This document shows, in pieces, positions 11,516-22,848 of a stretch of DNA of 64,000 nt. Under the pieces are notes generated by a model, which was given only the letters and a program-made list of their open reading frames with translations, did not search any database and was not told where the DNA came from. The translations under genes were made by a program, and so were the position numbers. Position 1 is the stretch's first letter, and each line of letters opens with the position of its first letter. The stretch is from Symsagittifera roscoffensis. Its lineage: Eukaryota; Xenacoelomorpha; Acoela; Convolutidae. The DNA is taken from the NCBI RefSeq assembly GCF_963678635.1, contig NC_087070.1, positions 11,504,539 to 11,568,538 of the forward strand, in the 5' to 3' direction.

Positions 11516-12972
11516 AACTCTTCTCTTTCGTTGTCGGGACTCTTGAACCACTGTACCTGGTACCACCACCTGAGCTCTAGTCAAAAATTTTCCCCAAAAA
11601 AACCGAACCTTACCGGCCAAAAGTTTGAATTACTAACTCCCTCTATTTATCTCCCTTTAAATATGTTGATGCAAGTTGAAACCCAACTTGTTCGGGGGTG
11701 TCTTGTGATCACCTAGTTGTTGAAAACCGGTTAAAAATTTTTTACCAAAAACGTGAAAATTTAAACGGGGAAAAAATAATAAAAACAGATAGATAAAGCC
11801 ACCTAAAATTCAAAGGTGACTTGTGTCAACCTTTTATTAGAAAAAACGCCTGGTACCTGATTGCCACGCGTTTTCTCCCCCCTGCTACCAATCTTATGGG
11901 GTATCACAAAAACTGTCTACTTCCGTTCCCACCACCCGATCCGACCAGAGTACCTACCTTAATTCGATCTTAAATTTGGATATCCGCTTCTCATAATCAA
12001 CGCGTGTAAGATTCTAATGTAACTAAATCGACGATGTCGATCAATTAGTTACTCTAATATGTCCCCCTTTTTTACAATTTACAACCGCCAACCTCTAACC
12101 TAACCAGCCCCCCTTCTAACCTCCTCCTTCTTTAGCCCCCCTCTTAAGCCGAAAATTACCTTAAGAGCCGGGTGCTGAACCTCTTGAGAGAAAACCGTAG
12201 AGCCTGTTTCCAGGCTCTGCTTGAGTAAAAACGTTCCTGAAAACAGTGCGTTTCCGCTTATCCAATTTTACACTTATCTCCTATAATGTAATGTGGATTT
12301 TAACGATACCCGTTTGACCAACTTGAGAACACCCCCGTCCTCTCTTGTTGTTCTGATTCCGTGCTGGTTGTCTCCTTGACGTGTCCTGCACCTGATCATC
12401 AGCACCACTTTCCCACTTGGCTGGTCACCTGTTCCAGTCAAGTCTCCTTATGGTCCAACTAAGTCCCTGTGAACTACTTTCTTACTCGACTGGTCACCTC
12501 TTCCAGTTATGTCTCCTAGTGGTCCAGCTAAGTTGCAAGCTATCTGAAAACCCTTAACAACGCCCCACACATTATTAAATTGCTGAATTGATCGAAACGA
12601 TCGGTCTTATAAAAACAGTATGTGTATACTATTTAATTAAACTAAAGGTTTGATCCAACTAATCTGGTGTCAAAGTCACTGTCATTTTTTTAAATGGTTT
12701 TCGTTCCTTTTTCTATTCTTTTTCGGTTTTTGTTTCGCTTTTTGTCTTTTGCTCGTTTTTTCGTCCCTCTAGTTACCCCTCTTACTCGGTTAGCTAAGCC
12801 TCGTTCGGAGAGCGTACCAGGAATCTTTCTCGAGTTTTCTTAAAAAGCTATCACGGTACAACCGGAATGTTTACACGTTCCCGCTGAACCGTATCACCGG
12901 TACTCTGAAATGGGCATGTAGCCCGGAGCTGTGTCAAGTGGGTTCGACTCCGTAGTCATGATGTCGTAAAAA
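11516..12972 (-). other. Remaining 5' leader of the minus element
   Basis: Untranslated region between the primer-binding site and the motif array. No coding frame is supported. It includes an imperfect direct repeat of about 69 bp (CTGGTCACCTsTTCCAGT...GGTCCArCTAAG) at 12,421-12,535. Confidence 0.6.
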
Positions 12973-12987
12973 CACCCAGGAGCGCCA
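12973..12987 (-). promoter_or_regulatory. Primer-binding site, minus element
   Basis: On the minus strand it reads TGGCGCTCCTGGGTG, 11 bases inside the LTR end (GTTACA). The identical 15-mer occurs at nearly the same distance from the LTR of the plus-strand element, although the LTRs themselves are unrelated in most of their length. TGG is the complement of a tRNA CCA end. I could not assign the tRNA. Confidence 0.75.
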
Positions 12988-12998
12988 TAAAAACACTA

Positions 12999-13817
12999 TG
13001 TAACAGTCGCCTACTTTAGTCACATATGAGGTTTAAGAAAAATAGGTCCTATAACCATTGTCTCAAGATTCAGGGACACTATCTCTTGTGTTTTTCTACC
13101 TCGAACGGTCGGAGCCTATTCGGTTCACTTGCGACATGAGACTAAAAACCCGTTACAGCTTAAAGGCCACTACCAAAATATCCCCCCACTCTAGAAAAAT
13201 AAGAACGTCCCCATACTTAGGTCTCAAAATACCCAAAATACGCGAACGCCGTTAAAAACAGGTTCGAAACAGTCCGTACAGTTATTTTTTATTAGACAGT
13301 GGAACTTTGATCCATTTCAGATGGATCAACCTAAAACTCTCCTTACCTCAACATAACAATCACAAAACACACTCAAGAAAACTAAATTGAGTACTCACAT
13401 ATCGGCATACTCAAGAATTTGAGGTAATTAAATTAATAAGCATCTTGAGAATAAATGGGGAATTAAGTTTGAATCAATAATTTCTCATCGAACAAGTTTT
13501 AGCTTGAGAATTGAGTTTTGGGTCTGAACCATTGGGAGACTTCGGTTGTCTACCTTTCCACCGAAGGTTCACGCTGGTCCAGTATTGATTGATTCACTCT
13601 TCTTTTGTGATCGCTCTATTTCCTAAATCAAGATAGGACAGCTCTACTCTCGTTCGAATTAAGTATCGGAAATTGCGAATAGCAATTTCCCGCTGCTTAA
13701 TTTTACCACTTTCCCGCGTTTTTAATTCGGTCGTTCTGATCTTGTATTTCTGAGATTTTCAGTTTTCGCGAGAAAGATGAGCATGACAGGCTCAATTCGA
13801 ATTTTTGAAAAATTACA
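12999..13817 (-). repeat. 5' LTR of the minus element
   Basis: On the minus strand it starts TGTAATTTTTC at 13,817 and ends GACTGTTACA at 12,999 (819 bp), giving TG...CA ends with a short inverted repeat. The inner end is fixed by the adjacent primer-binding site. The outer end is placed where homology to the interrupted PHD-finger frame begins. No second copy is in the window, so the outer boundary is inferred. Confidence 0.7.
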
Positions 13818-14269
13818 TTTCACCCCAAAATTACCTTGTTCGTATTCCTCAAGGTCAAACTTCCAAATATGACCGACTGGCACATACTCCCCGGACTCAA
13901 GATCGATGTCCTCAGTGCGTGTTGCCGTCTGCCAGTGAGTCCCCAGAATGCTGAGTGTTGCTCAAATAAGTTTTCCATTTCGTTCATAACATCATATAAA
14001 ACTTCATGTTTCTTTATCACAAGTTCAAACTTAGCTTCGGATTTGAAGACGTCACCCTCTAGGCAGCCACCACATAACCAAAAGCATCCACGTACGCGGT
14101 CCATAGTTGACACAGCATCCGCAGTGATTCCAACACATGCTCATGAAACCATCCATCACACTCGTCACATCCAATTGCACCTGCATCACCTTCCTTCACC
14201 ACCCTTTTACAGGATCCGCATTTGGTAGATTGAGTCATATCCAACATGAAACCATTCAATAAGTTTATC
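13818..14269 (-). pseudogene. PHD-finger ORF1 fragment of a non-LTR retrotransposon
   Basis: On the minus strand, frame 14,059-14,283 gives KCGSCKRVV...GCDECDGWFHEH, and after a frameshift near 14,080 frame 13,820-14,113 gives GCFWLCGGCLEGD. Together these are the C-x2-C, C-x2-C, H and terminal W-x-C-x2-C spacing of a PHD zinc finger, as found in ORF1 of CR1-like LINEs. A helical region (VIKKHEVLYDVMNEMENLFEQH) follows. It is cut on the left by the LTR of the minus Gypsy element and abuts a truncated LTR on the right. A host PHD gene exon is the alternative, but the surroundings favour a LINE. Confidence 0.6.
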
Positions 14270-14621
14270 AAAGGGTTGATCACACTCCGATGGGAATGAT
14301 GATTTTTATCTACTGAACAAAAACAATAGTTATATAATGAATAAGAAGTAGCCCTGTTTTTAGGAGTGACCTCGAGGTCTGGGGATACTGAGACCCAGCC
14401 ATGAGTTCACTATTTTTGCATGTAATTTAGTTAATATGAGCGTTCTGACCGACGCCTAAAACAGTAACGATTTTGTTGACCCGATGTTGAAAGAAGCACA
14501 CAAAGAACTGGCTCTGGTAGAGACGGTTAAAAGCATGTAGAGCTGTGTTTAGACGCTTAGCCAGTCGTTTTGCAACCTAGACTTATTTTCGGTCTATATG
14601 TACTTCCGAGCGAATGTTACA
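14270..14621 (+). repeat. Truncated LTR related to the plus-strand element
   Basis: Matches the 3' part of the LTRs at 17,010-17,928 and 35,190-36,099, from AAAGGGTTGATC to the terminal GCGAATGTTACA, with more differences (about 10% by eye) than those two show to each other. The 5' half is absent; the PHD-finger LINE fragment begins at the break. It is an older copy of the same LTR family. Confidence 0.85.
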
Positions 14622-15374
14622 TCTATCACTTGTTGCTGAACATGGCGTGTGGGGTGATGATTTTCCCAAAAATCTCAAATTTGAAAATTTTATATATACT
14701 TTTTTATTACATTATATTTTTTCATGCTATTTCTGCTCCATAGACCTTAAAAGACAATCGGAACATGCAGGGCTTCGCCCTGATACGAGCAGTCTTGTTT
14801 TTGTATGTGGCCGACATTTCACACCAATTCTACTTGCTTGATTTTACAGTTGCTTAAGTATTTTCTCAACCACTGTTAGATTCTGTTGACTAATTTAAAA
14901 CGTTTTTACATGTCGAAATCGAAATTATGGCTTCAAAACTTCCAGACAAATTAATTTTAAAATGTTTAATTAATTTTAGAGTTTAAAAGTATTTTAATCT
15001 TAATAGTAATTTAGAGGTCAACTGTGATTGGCTAAAAATTTTTTATATGATGATTTAGAACAAAATTGTATGTGATTTATTGTAAATAACATTTGTAAAT
15101 TGATGTTTTATTGTCATTTAGATTAATTTATTGTAAAAATCCTGACGATGCACATAGTTCCAAAAACGTTTGAAATTTACTTTTTAGCAAAAATTTCTTC
15201 TGTTGACTAACTTACCGTTCATCTCCATTTTTTGATAGCGATTCGAATTTATTATCCTTTAAAGAGACTCTGATTAGAGTAAATGATTTTACGGAACGAT
15301 TCTCTGGGTTACTCGACCCACAAATAATTCTTTACGTCCATTATGGTTTTTACCTCCTGAAAAAATGCTTTAGC
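14622..15374. other. AT-rich non-coding stretch with a dispersed repeat
   Basis: No gene seen. Bases about 14,640-14,810 (ATGGCGTGTGGGGTGATG ... CTGCTCCATAGACCTTAAAAG ... GGGCTTCGCCCTGATACGAGCAG) match a repeat at 39,640-39,850 in an RNF10 intron. The rest is featureless AT-rich sequence. Confidence 0.6.
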
Positions 15375-16568
15375 ATGGCAAAACTCCTATATTTTTTGCG
15401 TACGAGCCCTTGTTTTTTGCAAAATGATTTTTTGGAACGCTACAATAAATTACTAAGAAATTCGTTATGCAAGGTCACTAACGTGAAAATGGATGATAAC
15501 CAGTTTTTACAAGCAGTTCTTTGGCAGCCAAAGGTGGCTTGGGCGTTTCTTCCGCTCGTCTACTCGCTTTACCCGCTTTCTTAGCCTCAGCAGTAGGAGC
15601 AAAAGATGCCTTGAGCGAAATATTTGGTTTGGAGCATGTGGATGGAACCTATGATGATGCGCTTAAACGGTGGTTTGACCTTGGAAAAATTGAAATGGCT
15701 CTGGAAAATGAAATCCAAAAAAATCGGACGGAGCCAATTTTTGACAGCGAAATTGCAGACTTAATTTTACGACTCGAACCAACGGACGTAAAAAAAGTTC
15801 AACGCGTTCCAAGATAGATTTGGCTCCCAATGGTTGAACGTCATCCCGTGCAAAAATTTAAGGTTAAAACTGTCGAACCAACAACTCAAAATTGCGATAG
15901 GACTTCGACTAGGATAAAAAATATGCGAACGGCATAAATGCGTGTGCGGAAAAGACGTTACCGAGGATGATTGGCATGGTCTTTGTTGCCTCAAAAGTGC
16001 AGGGAGATTCAATAGGCATTCAAACCTGAATGCCCTTATAAAGCAGAGTCTATCATCTACTCACATTCCGTCTGTTTTAGAACCACGACACCTCTACAGG
16101 GCCGATCAGAAGCGACCAGACGGTTTGACGCTCGTTCCATGGGCTGATGCTAAGCAGCTCTTGTGTGATGTAACGGTAGTAGACTCCTTGGCTCCTTGTA
16201 GGATTAATGCCGGGTCTGTTTGTAACCCATGTACGGCTGCCGCTGAAGCGGAAGAGCAAAAAATTGACAAGTATAAAGATCTTGTAAGTGATGGATATCT
16301 TTTTCAACCGCTAGCTTTTGAAATTCAGGGAGCGGCCGGCCCCAGCACAGAAGTTTTTTTGAGCAAGCTTTGTAAGAACCTAAGCATATGCACTGAGGAA
16401 CCCAGAGCAGGCAGCTTTTTGAAACAGAGAATCTACCTGGCAATAAAGATTGCGAACGCCGCTTGCGTACTCGGAACAATAAATGACAAAATAACTTTCG
16501 ACGAAATTTTTTTACTTGTAACATTTGTATATTATATTATCTCGTGTCGAGTTGCCTGTTCTTATTGA
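15375..16568 (+). pseudogene. 3' part of a LINE ORF with restriction-like endonuclease
   Basis: Three overlapping frames (15,375-15,584; 15,521-15,817; 15,942-16,568) read as one protein C-terminus after a few frame corrections. The middle part has KGGLGVSSARLLALPAFLAS. The last part has a CCHC-type cluster (CVC, then H and C in CGKDVTEDDWHGLCC) followed by RPDGLTLVPW and CDVTVVDSLAP, that is R-PD-x(about 15)-D, then a K..KY segment. This is the arrangement of the restriction-like (PD-D/ExK) endonuclease that site-specific R2-group LINEs carry after the RT. The same C-terminal family is widespread in animal genomes. A stop near 15,915 and the frame changes show it is dead. Confidence 0.7.
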
Positions 16569-16593
16569 ATAAACGTAACCCGTATCGATTTTA

Positions 16594-17009
16594 ATTGAAA
16601 TACTTGGCCCACTCATGTTTATTTTGTACATAAATGACCTGCCAACGGTGGCCATGTCCAACTGCTTCGGCTATGCTGACGACTATAAAATTGTCTCAGA
16701 TAACGCAATAACCCTGAATATCGACTCGAATTAAATTTGGAACTGGTGCTCCAAGAATTTTATGTGTTTGAACCTAAGTAAATGCAAAACCCTTCAGTTT
16801 AAAGGCAGTATGTCTGTTTGCATGAAAAAACAGAATATACCAGGAATGGATCTTATGAAAGATCTTGGACTTATAGTCACAAACAACCTGTCTTGGACGG
16901 AACACGCTAAAACTAGATCCGCTAAATCTCTAAAAGCTTTCTTCTCTTTAAAAAGAAACCTAGCCAATAGCTCGACCATAAGCACTAAGAAGAATGCATA
17001 CAGAGGATA
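16594..17009 (+). pseudogene. LINE reverse transcriptase fragment, 5' piece (CR1/Jockey-like)
   Basis: Reads ILGPLMFILYINDLP, then CFGYADDYKIVS (catalytic YADD), a stop near 16,732, then MCLNLSKCKTLQF and DLGLIVTNNLSWTEH, motifs of CR1/Jockey-type RTs. It starts abruptly within the RT, as 5'-truncated LINE insertions do. At 17,009 it is interrupted by the LTR of the plus-strand Gypsy-like element, and the same reading frame resumes at 36,100. Confidence 0.85.
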
Positions 17010-17928
17010 TGTGACATTCGACCAGAATGTGAAAAATGCAATCTCTGCAGAATTCGAATTTTTAGCAGCGAGCCTTCCGGATTGGTGATTATTAAGAACT
17101 AAGAACGTTATTGGAACGATTGGCCAGACGGTGAGGGCTGGAATATTCTGGTATTTTAAAAATTCAAAAATTCGAATTATGACGTCATATTTCTGAGAAA
17201 CGTCAGAAACGGCCATTTTGGCTGAAACAAGGGAGAGAGACAGAACAACATTAGCTGCGCTAACAACAACTACGAAATAGAGATTGGAAAACGACAACGA
17301 GTTACAGAGTAACAGAGAACACTCCGAGTTGCAACTATTGTGTCGCTACAATAGTTACAGGGCCGATGCAGACAACGGTGAAGGGTGGAGGACAGCCTTC
17401 TGGATTAAGAGGAAGTCAAGATTAGCGAGCTTGATTCAGTGGATTCAAGAATCCGGAAGGGTTTCGGGACTGAAACTTTTAGCCTGTTATATAGACTTTT
17501 AGCTTCTTGTCATGTCCTGATTTGAATTTAATTAACATCTAGATTCATTTTGATAAGGATGAGAAGCTAGGAGTTGGGGGAAAGGGTTGATCCACCTTCG
17601 ATGGAGATGATGATTTTTATCTACTGAACAAAAACAATAGTAATATAATAAGTAGTAGCCCTGTTTTTAGGAGTGACCTCGTGGTCTGGGGATACTGAGA
17701 CCCAGCCATGAGCTCACTATTTCTGCATGTAATCTAGTTAATTTGAGTGTTTTGACCGAAGCCGAAAGCAGTAACGTTTTTGTCGACCCGATGTTAGAAA
17801 GACCACCGAAAAGTACTGGCTTGGTAGAGACGGCGAAAACCATGCAAAGCTCTGTTTAGACGCTAGCCAGTCGTCTTAAGACTTAGTTTTGTCTTCCGTC
17901 GATATGTATCTTCCGGGCAAATGTTACA
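17010..17928 (+). repeat. 5' LTR of the plus-strand element
   Basis: 919 bp, starts TGTGACATTCGACC and ends GGGCAAATGTTACA; the ends form an imperfect inverted repeat (TGTrACATTCG). Contains a perfect CRE palindrome, a possible TATA box (TTATATAG near 17,489) and one copy of the leader motif (AATCCGGAAGGGT, about 17,451). Confidence 0.93.
17180..17187 (+). promoter_or_regulatory. CRE-like palindrome TGACGTCA in the LTR
   Basis: Perfect 8-base CREB/ATF consensus, kept in the 3' LTR at 35,351-35,358 although the bases just upstream carry a 12-base indel. It lies about 300 bases before the possible TATA box, so it is a plausible U3 enhancer element. This is not proven. Confidence 0.45.
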
Positions 17929-17940
17929 TAGATGTTTTTA

Positions 17941-17955
17941 TGGCGCTCCTGGGTG
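17941..17955 (+). promoter_or_regulatory. Primer-binding site, plus element
   Basis: TGGCGCTCCTGGGTG, 12 bases after the LTR end. The same 15-mer is found at the matching place in the minus-strand element (12,973-12,987) and again at 20,441-20,455 in the duplicated leader. The primer tRNA is not identified. Confidence 0.75.
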
Positions 17956-18189
17956 TTATTCTTTTTAACATCATGACCGGCAGAACCGTTAACGAGCACT
18001 CCGCGCCGAGCGGATGCTCACATTAACGCCCTTATTAGGCTTAAACTGCAGGGTTACGTTAACAAGTTTTGTATCCCTTTTGGTACAAAAATTAAAATAG
18101 TAATCTGTGGGGGGCTCGACAGTGCTGCACTGTAGTGACCCTTCACCGAACTGCGAATATCCGAGTTAAGCACCTTAATTCGGATTTTA

Positions 18190-19575
18190 GACAAACCCGG
18201 AGGGGTATAGTATTACTATTATTATTACTTATAGAGCATATATTAATAGTCTTATATCGTTTTTCAGTCAAAAACAACGAAAACAGACCGGTTTTTAGGG
18301 TCAAAATAGCGATATTTTGATCACCCCACAAGTCGCGATTTTTGAGATATCGAAAATTTTTGAAACGGAAAAAAGCGCTAAAGTAGTGTGTTACATCGTA
18401 ATTGCACTACCATAATAGATAGAACCGGTTAAGTTTAGTTCGGAAGTGGTTGGAACTATTTTGGAACCAAAAAACCGAATTTTCGTGATTTTTGAGAAAC
18501 CGAAACACTAAAAATTCAGAAAATTTTTTGAAATTTTTGAGTTAGAACAGTAAAAATAGTTGTTCGGTTAACGTCCACTAGTGAATCTACAAGTTTTAAA
18601 ACCCGCTACGCGAAAGCCTTCCCGGTTGCAGAGAAATCGAACTTAACGTGTTTGATTTGGTGGATTCATCAATCCGGAGGGGTACAGGTAGCATAGTTTT
18701 TTTGCAAATTTTTTCAACTAAAGCGTTTTAGATCGGGTCTTTTGCATTGAACTAGAAGAGTATAGGCCTTTTGAGCTCGGATCAACCATTTTTAGGTCGA
18801 AAGGACCTGATTTGCGGAAAAAGTTAGGCGGAACCTATAAGAGAGAAATTTCTTGACTTTAGAAAAAAGACGTTTTGGTTAATAACTTTAGAACTACTGG
18901 GCATATCGAGTAGATCTTGGTACCAATAGATCAGAAATTAGCTGAGCTTACTGATAGGGACAAAAGTTTTTCGGAAAAGTAAGCGTGAAATTTTTTTGAG
19001 ATTGTTTTTAGCAAATTCCTCAATTTGGAAGGGTACACCCTTCACGTTTTACAAAAAAATTTTAGAAAAGCCCTTATACCCCTAACAAAAGGTAATAGCG
19101 GTTGAATAAAGTAACTTTAGGCTGTTCTAGACGAAAAGGGGAGGCTAAAGACACAGCAAAAGCTTAAGCGAGCCGAAGTTAGGCGAGCGATAAGACCCTT
19201 CACCGTTAGTGTGAATTGTCAAATAAGAGGCTTAACTTCAATCCGGAAGGGTCTAGGAAAGTAGTGCATACCCTTCCTAGTTAATTGAAAGAGCAAAATT
19301 GCATCGGAGAACGTATCCGGAGGGGTATAGGTTGAAAGTAAGAAATCTCCGAAAAGCTACTTTTACAAAACCGGAGGGTTCCCAATCCGGAGGGGTCAAG
19401 ATTTTTTTTCAAGTTAGGAGGGGTCCGAATCCGGAGGGGTCTTATAGTTGCTAATTCGGAGGGGTCCAAATCCGGAGGGGTCTTATATTAGATAACTCAG
19501 AAGGGTCCCAATCCGGAGGGGTCCAGATTCTGCCAGTCCGGAAGGGTCCTATTTGTGCCAACCCGGAGGGGTATT
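18190..19575 (+). repeat. Leader motif array, copy A (consensus AATCCGGAGGGGTC)
   Basis: About 15 copies of CCGGAGGGGT or close variants (CCGGAAGGGT, TTCGGAGGGGT), scattered from 18,190 and dense at 19,310-19,570. A few lie in the opposite orientation as ACCCTTC. No protein is encoded across it. Confidence 0.88.
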
Positions 19576-20689
19576 ATTTTATTTAAGGACTTAGGTAGGC
19601 GAAAGAAAGACTAAAGTGAGAGGTATTAGGTTATTAGCACACAAGCTAGGGATCAGTGACTGCACTGGTAACTTGCCTTTCAATAAGAACCAGACCAAAA
19701 CAAAACAGATCCGAACTCGGATATTCGCGACACTAAGTCTAAATTAAAAAGAGCGTGATTCATTGGTGTGGATTGTAACATAATACGTTTTTGGGAAAAG
19801 TGACTGCCCTGAGGATTTTAGTAGGTCTAGCTCGGGCAGTCCGAAGGCAGATAGGTAACCCAGTACTCGGTGGGTGCAATAGCCGCCCACTTGAGAAAAT
19901 TACTGCCTTCAAAGTTTTGTCTGTTTGGTGCAGCACCGAGCAGGGAAAGCTTTTTCTTTAAAAGACAAGTTCGACTTTTGTACTGCGACCGACTAAGAGT
20001 ACATTACACATACGTTTTTTTTTAGAGACATTCATTTTCTGTCAATATATATATTTTTTGTTTTTTGATTTTAAATCAACATAAACTGTGCTTGATTGGG
20101 TAGTGAGTACCCACTGAGATCTACTGAACAAAAACAATAGTAATATAATAAGTAGTAGCCCTGTTTTTAGGAGTGACCTCGTGGTCTGGGGATACTGAGA
20201 CCCAGCCATGAGCTCACTATTTCTGCATGTAATCTAGTTAATTTGAGTGTTTTGACCGAAGCCGAAAGCAGTAACGTTTTTGTCGACCCGATGTTAGAAA
20301 GACCACCGAAAAGTACTGGCTTGGTAGAGACGGCGAAAACCATGCAAAGCTCTGTTTAGACGCTAGCCAGTCGTCTTAAGACTTAGTTTTGTCTTCCGTC
20401 GATATGTATCTTCCGGGCAAATGTTACATAGATGTTTTTATGGCGCTCCTGGGTGTTATTCTTTTTAACATCATGACCGGCAGAACCGTTAACGAGCACT
20501 CCGCGCCGAGCGGATGCTCACATTAACGCCCTTATTAGGCCTAAACTGCCGGGTTACGTTAACAAGTTTTGTATCCCTTTTGGTACAAAAATTAAAATAG
20601 TAATCTGTGGGGGGCTCGACAGTGCTGCACTGTAGTGACCCTTCACCGAACTGCGAATATCCGAGTTAAGCACCTTAATTCGGATTTTA

Positions 20690-22075
20690 GACAAACCCGG
20701 AGGGGTATAGTATTACTATTATTATTACTTATAGAGCATATATTAATAGTCTTATATCGTTTTTCAGTCAAAAACAACGAAAACAGACCGGTTTTTAGGG
20801 TCAAAATAGCGATATTTTGATCCCCCCACAAGTCGCGATTTTTGAGATATCGAAAATTTTGAAACGGAAAAAAGCGCTAAAGTAGTGTGTTACATCGTAA
20901 TTGCACTACCATAATAGATAGAACCGGTTAAGTTTAGTTTGGAAGTGGTTGGAACTATTTTGGAACCAAAAAACCGAATTTTCGTGATTTTTGAGAAACC
21001 GAAACACTAAAAATTCAGAAAATTTTTTGAAATTTTTGAGTTAGAACAGTAAAAATAGTTGTTCGGACAACGTCCACTAGTGAATCTACAAGTTTTAAAA
21101 CCCGCTACGCGAAAGCCTTCCCGGTTGCAGAGAAATCGAACTTAACGTGTTTGATTTGGTGGATTCATCAATCCGGAGGGGTACAGGTAGCATAGTTTTT
21201 TTGCAAATTTTTTCAACTAAAGCGTTTTAGATAGGGTCTTTTGCATTGAACTAGAAAAGTATAGGCCTTTTGAGCTCGGATCAACCATTTTTAGGTCGAA
21301 AGGACCTGATTTGCGGAAAAAGTTAGGCGGAACCTATAAGAGAGAAATTTCTTGACTTTAGAAAAAAGACGTTTTGGTTAATAACTTTAGAACTACTGGG
21401 CATATCGAGTTGATCTTGGTACCAATAGATCAGAAATTAGCTGAGCTTACTGATAGGGACAAAAGTTTTTCGGAAAAGTAAGCGTGAAATTTTTTTGAGA
21501 TTGTTTTTAGCAAATTCCTCAATTTGGAAGGGTACACCCTTCACGTTTTACAAAAAAATTTTAGAAAAGCCCTTATACCCCTAACAAAAGGTAATAGCGG
21601 TTGAATAAAGTAACTTTAGGCTGTTCTAGACGAAAAGGGGAGGCTAAAGACACAGCAAAAGCTTAAGCGAGCCGAAGTTAGGCGAGCGATAAGACCCTTC
21701 ACCGTTAGTGTGAATTGTCAAATAAGAGGCTTAACTTCAATCCGGAAGGGTCTAGGAAAGTAGTGCATACCCTTCCTAGTTAATTGAAAGAGCAAAATTG
21801 CATCGGAGAACGTATCCGGAGGGGTATAGGTTGAAAGTAAGAAATCTCCGAAAAGCTACTTTTACAAAACCGGAGGGTTCCCAATCCGGAGGGGTCAAGA
21901 TTTTTTTTCAAGTTAGGAGGGGTCCGAATCCGGAGGGGTCTTATAGTTGCTAATTCGGAGGGGTCCAAATCCGGAGGGGTCTTATATTAGATAACTCAGA
22001 AGGGTCCCAATCCGGAGGGGTCCAGATTCTGCCAGTCCGGAAGGGTCCTATTTGTGCCAACCCGGAGGGGTATTA
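20690..22075 (+). repeat. Leader motif array, copy B
   Basis: The same array 2,500 bases further on, within copy B of the tandem duplication, with the motifs kept. Together the leader holds about 30 motifs. Confidence 0.88.
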
Positions 22076-22848
22076 TTTTATTTAAGGACTTAGGTAGGCG
22101 AAAGAAAGACTAAAGTGAGAGGTATTAGGTTATTAGCACACAGGCTAGGGATCAGTGACTGCACTGGTAACTTGCCTTTCAATAAGAACCAGACCAAAAC
22201 AAAACAGATCCGAACTCGGATATTCGCGACACTAAGTCTAAATTAAAAAGAGCGTGATTCATTGGTGTGGATTGTAACATAATACGTTTTTGGGAAAAGT
22301 GACTGCCCTGAGGATTTTAGTAGGTCTAGCTCGGGCAGTCCGAAGGCAGATAGGTAACCCAGTACTCGGTGGGTGCAATAGCCGCCCACTTGAGAAAATT
22401 ACTGCCTTCAAAGTTTTGTCTGTTTGGTGCAGCACCGAGCAGGGAAAGCTTTTTCTTTAAAAGACAAGTTCGACTTTTGTACTGCGACCGACTAAGAGTA
22501 CATTACACATACGTTTTTTTTTAGAGACATTCATTTTCTGTCAATATATATATTTTGTTTTTTGATTTTAAATCAACATAAACTGTGCTTGATTGGGTAG
22601 TGAGTACACTATCTTTTAAATTGACTGATAACATCATATTGTGCTAGTTTTCAAATCTTACCACCGATAATCGGTTAGTGTGAATAAATTTTATACAAAC
22701 TGTACTCTGATAACATACAGGGATTCGTGGTCACTATTTAATAGAATCTTGTGAAAATTATTGTGTTGTGTCATTATTATTGTTAATAAAACTATAAGGT
22801 CTCTAGCAATCGGGTTAAGTATAGGCATTAAAAAGTGACAAATAGAGA

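Larger units (their letters stand above)
1970..13817 (-). mobile_element. Degenerate Ty3/Gypsy-like LTR retrotransposon (minus strand), 3' end lost or off-window
   Basis: Reading the minus strand from 13,817 leftwards gives LTR, primer-binding site, a 2.3-kb leader with a motif array, gag, DTG protease, RT, RNase H, acidic linker, integrase, GPY/F module, acidic tail and a macro-like domain. The order protease-RT-RNase H-integrase is that of Ty3/Gypsy elements. Every coding block has a close homologue, in the same order, in the plus-strand element at 17,010-36,099, so the two belong to one lineage but not one subfamily, since their LTRs differ. Many frameshifts and stops show it is dead. It interrupts a PHD-finger LINE at 13,817/13,818. 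Confidence 0.88.
17619..22607 (+). repeat. 2.5-kb tandem duplication of LTR end plus leader
   Basis: Copy A 17,619-20,110 and copy B 20,119-22,607 start at ATCTACTGAACA inside the LTR and end at GATTGGGTAGTGAGTAC, with a spacing of exactly 2,500 bases and about 99.5% identity by eye. Between them is an 8-base joint. Copy B therefore carries a second partial LTR (20,119-20,428) and a second primer-binding site. Within the LTR segment A and B agree where the 3' LTR differs, so the duplication is younger than the insertion. Confidence 0.93.
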
